A stretch of 7,004 nucleotides of DNA. It comes from CAZSGN01 sp964606415. Lineage in GTDB: Bacteria; Bacteroidota; Bacteroidia; Bacteroidales; JBBRXJ01. The notes beneath the pieces are model-generated. The model did not search any database. It was not told where the DNA came from and saw only the letters and a list, made by a program, of their open reading frames with translations. Of this stretch, positions 6,151 to 7,004 are shown one piece after another (positions within the stretch are counted from its first letter, which is position 1; the number at the start of each line of letters is the position of its first letter). The position numbers and the translations under genes were made by a program. The stretch lies in contig CAZSGN010000148.1 of assembly GCA_964606415.1 (NCBI GenBank), positions 1-7,004 on the forward strand. The letters are read 5' to 3'.

Positions 6151-6966
6151 ATGAATTACAATCATCTTGAATCCCGGATAAGACAAAAGAAATCATTTCT
6201 TTGCGTTGGACTTGATACTGATATTGAAAAGGTTCCTGCTTTTTTAAAGCATCATGAAAGGCCTGTATTGCAGTTTAATAAGCAAATTATTGAGGCTACA
6301 TTCCCTTATGCGGTTTCATATAAGCTTAATACTGCTTTTTATGAAAGCAGGGGGATTGAGGGATGGCAGGATTTGGCAGATACAGTACGCTACCTGAAAG
6401 ATGATCATCCTGATAGCTTTGTTATTGCTGATGCCAAGCGTGGGGATATAGGAAATACATCTATGATGTATGCTAAAGCTTTTTTTGAAAAGATGGATGT
6501 TGATGCTGTTACCGTCGCTCCTTATATGGGTGAGGATTCTGTCAAACCTTTTTTGGGTTTTGATGATAAGTGGGTTATTTTGTTAGGATTGACTTCTAAT
6601 AAAGGAGCAGTTGATTTTCAGTATTTTGAAGCTAATAATGGCTTTAAATTGTACCAGCAGGTGATTGATAAAAGCCGGGAATGGGGTGATTGTAAGAATA
6701 TGATGTATGTTGTCGGTGCCACCAGGCCCGAGCAATTGGCTGATATCAGGAAGCTGGTGCCGGATCATTTTCTTCTTGTGCCGGGAATAGGCGCGCAGGG
6801 TGGTGATCTGGCTAAAGTGGTGCAATATGGAATGAATAAGCACATCGGATTATTGGTAAATGCATCTCGTAGTATTATTTTTGCCGGTGATGGAGAGGGT
6901 TTTGCTGATCAGGCAGGGCAGGCAGCAAAAGTATTACAAAGCCAGATGAGTGAATTTGTGTATTAG
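6151..6966 (+). CDS. pyrF: Orotidine 5'-phosphate decarboxylase, type 2
   Basis: PyrF decarboxylates OMP to UMP, the last step of pyrimidine synthesis, as a cytoplasmic TIM-barrel enzyme. At 271 residues it belongs to the longer type 2 subfamily, not the roughly 230-245-residue E. coli type. Key residues are visible: the substrate-binding GLD (20-22), K58 in SYKLN, the catalytic DAKRGD with D94, K96 and D99, the PYMG segment (124-127), and the phosphate-binding PGIGAQGGD (211-219) and NASRSI (237-242, including R240). The protein appears complete and ends in TAG at 6964-6966. Twenty-three bases separate it from prfA, and a seven-codon frame (ATG 6131, TGA 6152-6154) ends by overlapping the pyrF ATG, which might couple translation. 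It is probably the last gene of this operon in view; only 38 noncoding bases follow. Confidence 0.95.
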   Translation: MNYNHLESRIRQKKSFLCVGLDTDIEKVPAFLKHHERPVLQFNKQIIEATFPYAVSYKLNTAFYESRGIEGWQDLADTVRYLKDDHPDSFVIADAKRGDIGNTSMMYAKAFFEKMDVDAVTVAPYMGEDSVKPFLGFDDKWVILLGLTSNKGAVDFQYFEANNGFKLYQQVIDKSREWGDCKNMMYVVGATRPEQLADIRKLVPDHFLLVPGIGAQGGDLAKVVQYGMNKHIGLLVNASRSIIFAGDGEGFADQAGQAAKVLQSQMSEFVY

Positions 6967-7004
6967 CCTTCTCAAAAACAGGGTTACAAATCTATTTTTT
7001 TCTG

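Noticed and set aside
6987..6994. Leftward -7-like box (TAGATTTG) after pyrF
   Set aside because: It would transcribe antisense to pyrF, has no visible -33 partner within the window, and the match is short.

Overview
The window looks like a chromosomal segment from a member of the Bacteroidetes, probably Bacteroidales or a relative. Three things suggest this. The sequence is AT-rich and its genes start without recognisable Shine-Dalgarno sequences. Several genes are preceded by the TAnnTTTG type of -7 box used by the Bacteroidetes primary sigma factor. The gene order purM-like / prfA / pyrF, together with the PurM-like protein itself, is typical of that phylum. The assignment is inferred from features recognised by eye, not from a database search.

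Layout. Positions 1-81 may hold the first 27 codons of a leftward gene that leaves the window. Positions 82-428 are noncoding, with a 10-bp inverted repeat and candidate promoters in both directions. Positions 429-1316 encode a secreted alpha/beta-hydrolase esterase. A short gap with a good -7 box leads to a 652-residue membrane protein (1373-3331) resembling the TMTC group of GT-C glycosyltransferases, with C-terminal TPR repeats. Its stop codon overlaps the start of a small thioredoxin-like [2Fe-2S] ferredoxin gene (3328-3594). A 260-base gap then carries a hairpin that probably ends that unit and a clear promoter that starts the next.

The right half is a compact housekeeping operon: a divergent PurM/AIR synthase (3855-5024), peptide chain release factor 1 (5033-6127) and a type 2 orotidine 5'-phosphate decarboxylase (6151-6966). 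It joins one step of purine synthesis, translation termination at UAA/UAG and the last step of UMP synthesis. For purM and prfA the longest open frames begin at upstream TTG codons, but the internal ATG codons at 3855 and 5033 are better starts.

No CRISPR array, tRNA, rRNA, insertion sequence or phage gene was seen. The window is mostly ordinary chromosome and I found no convincing new system. The points most worth a second look are the possible divergent gene and structured leader at the left edge, the TMTC-like/ferredoxin overlap, and the divergent PurM.
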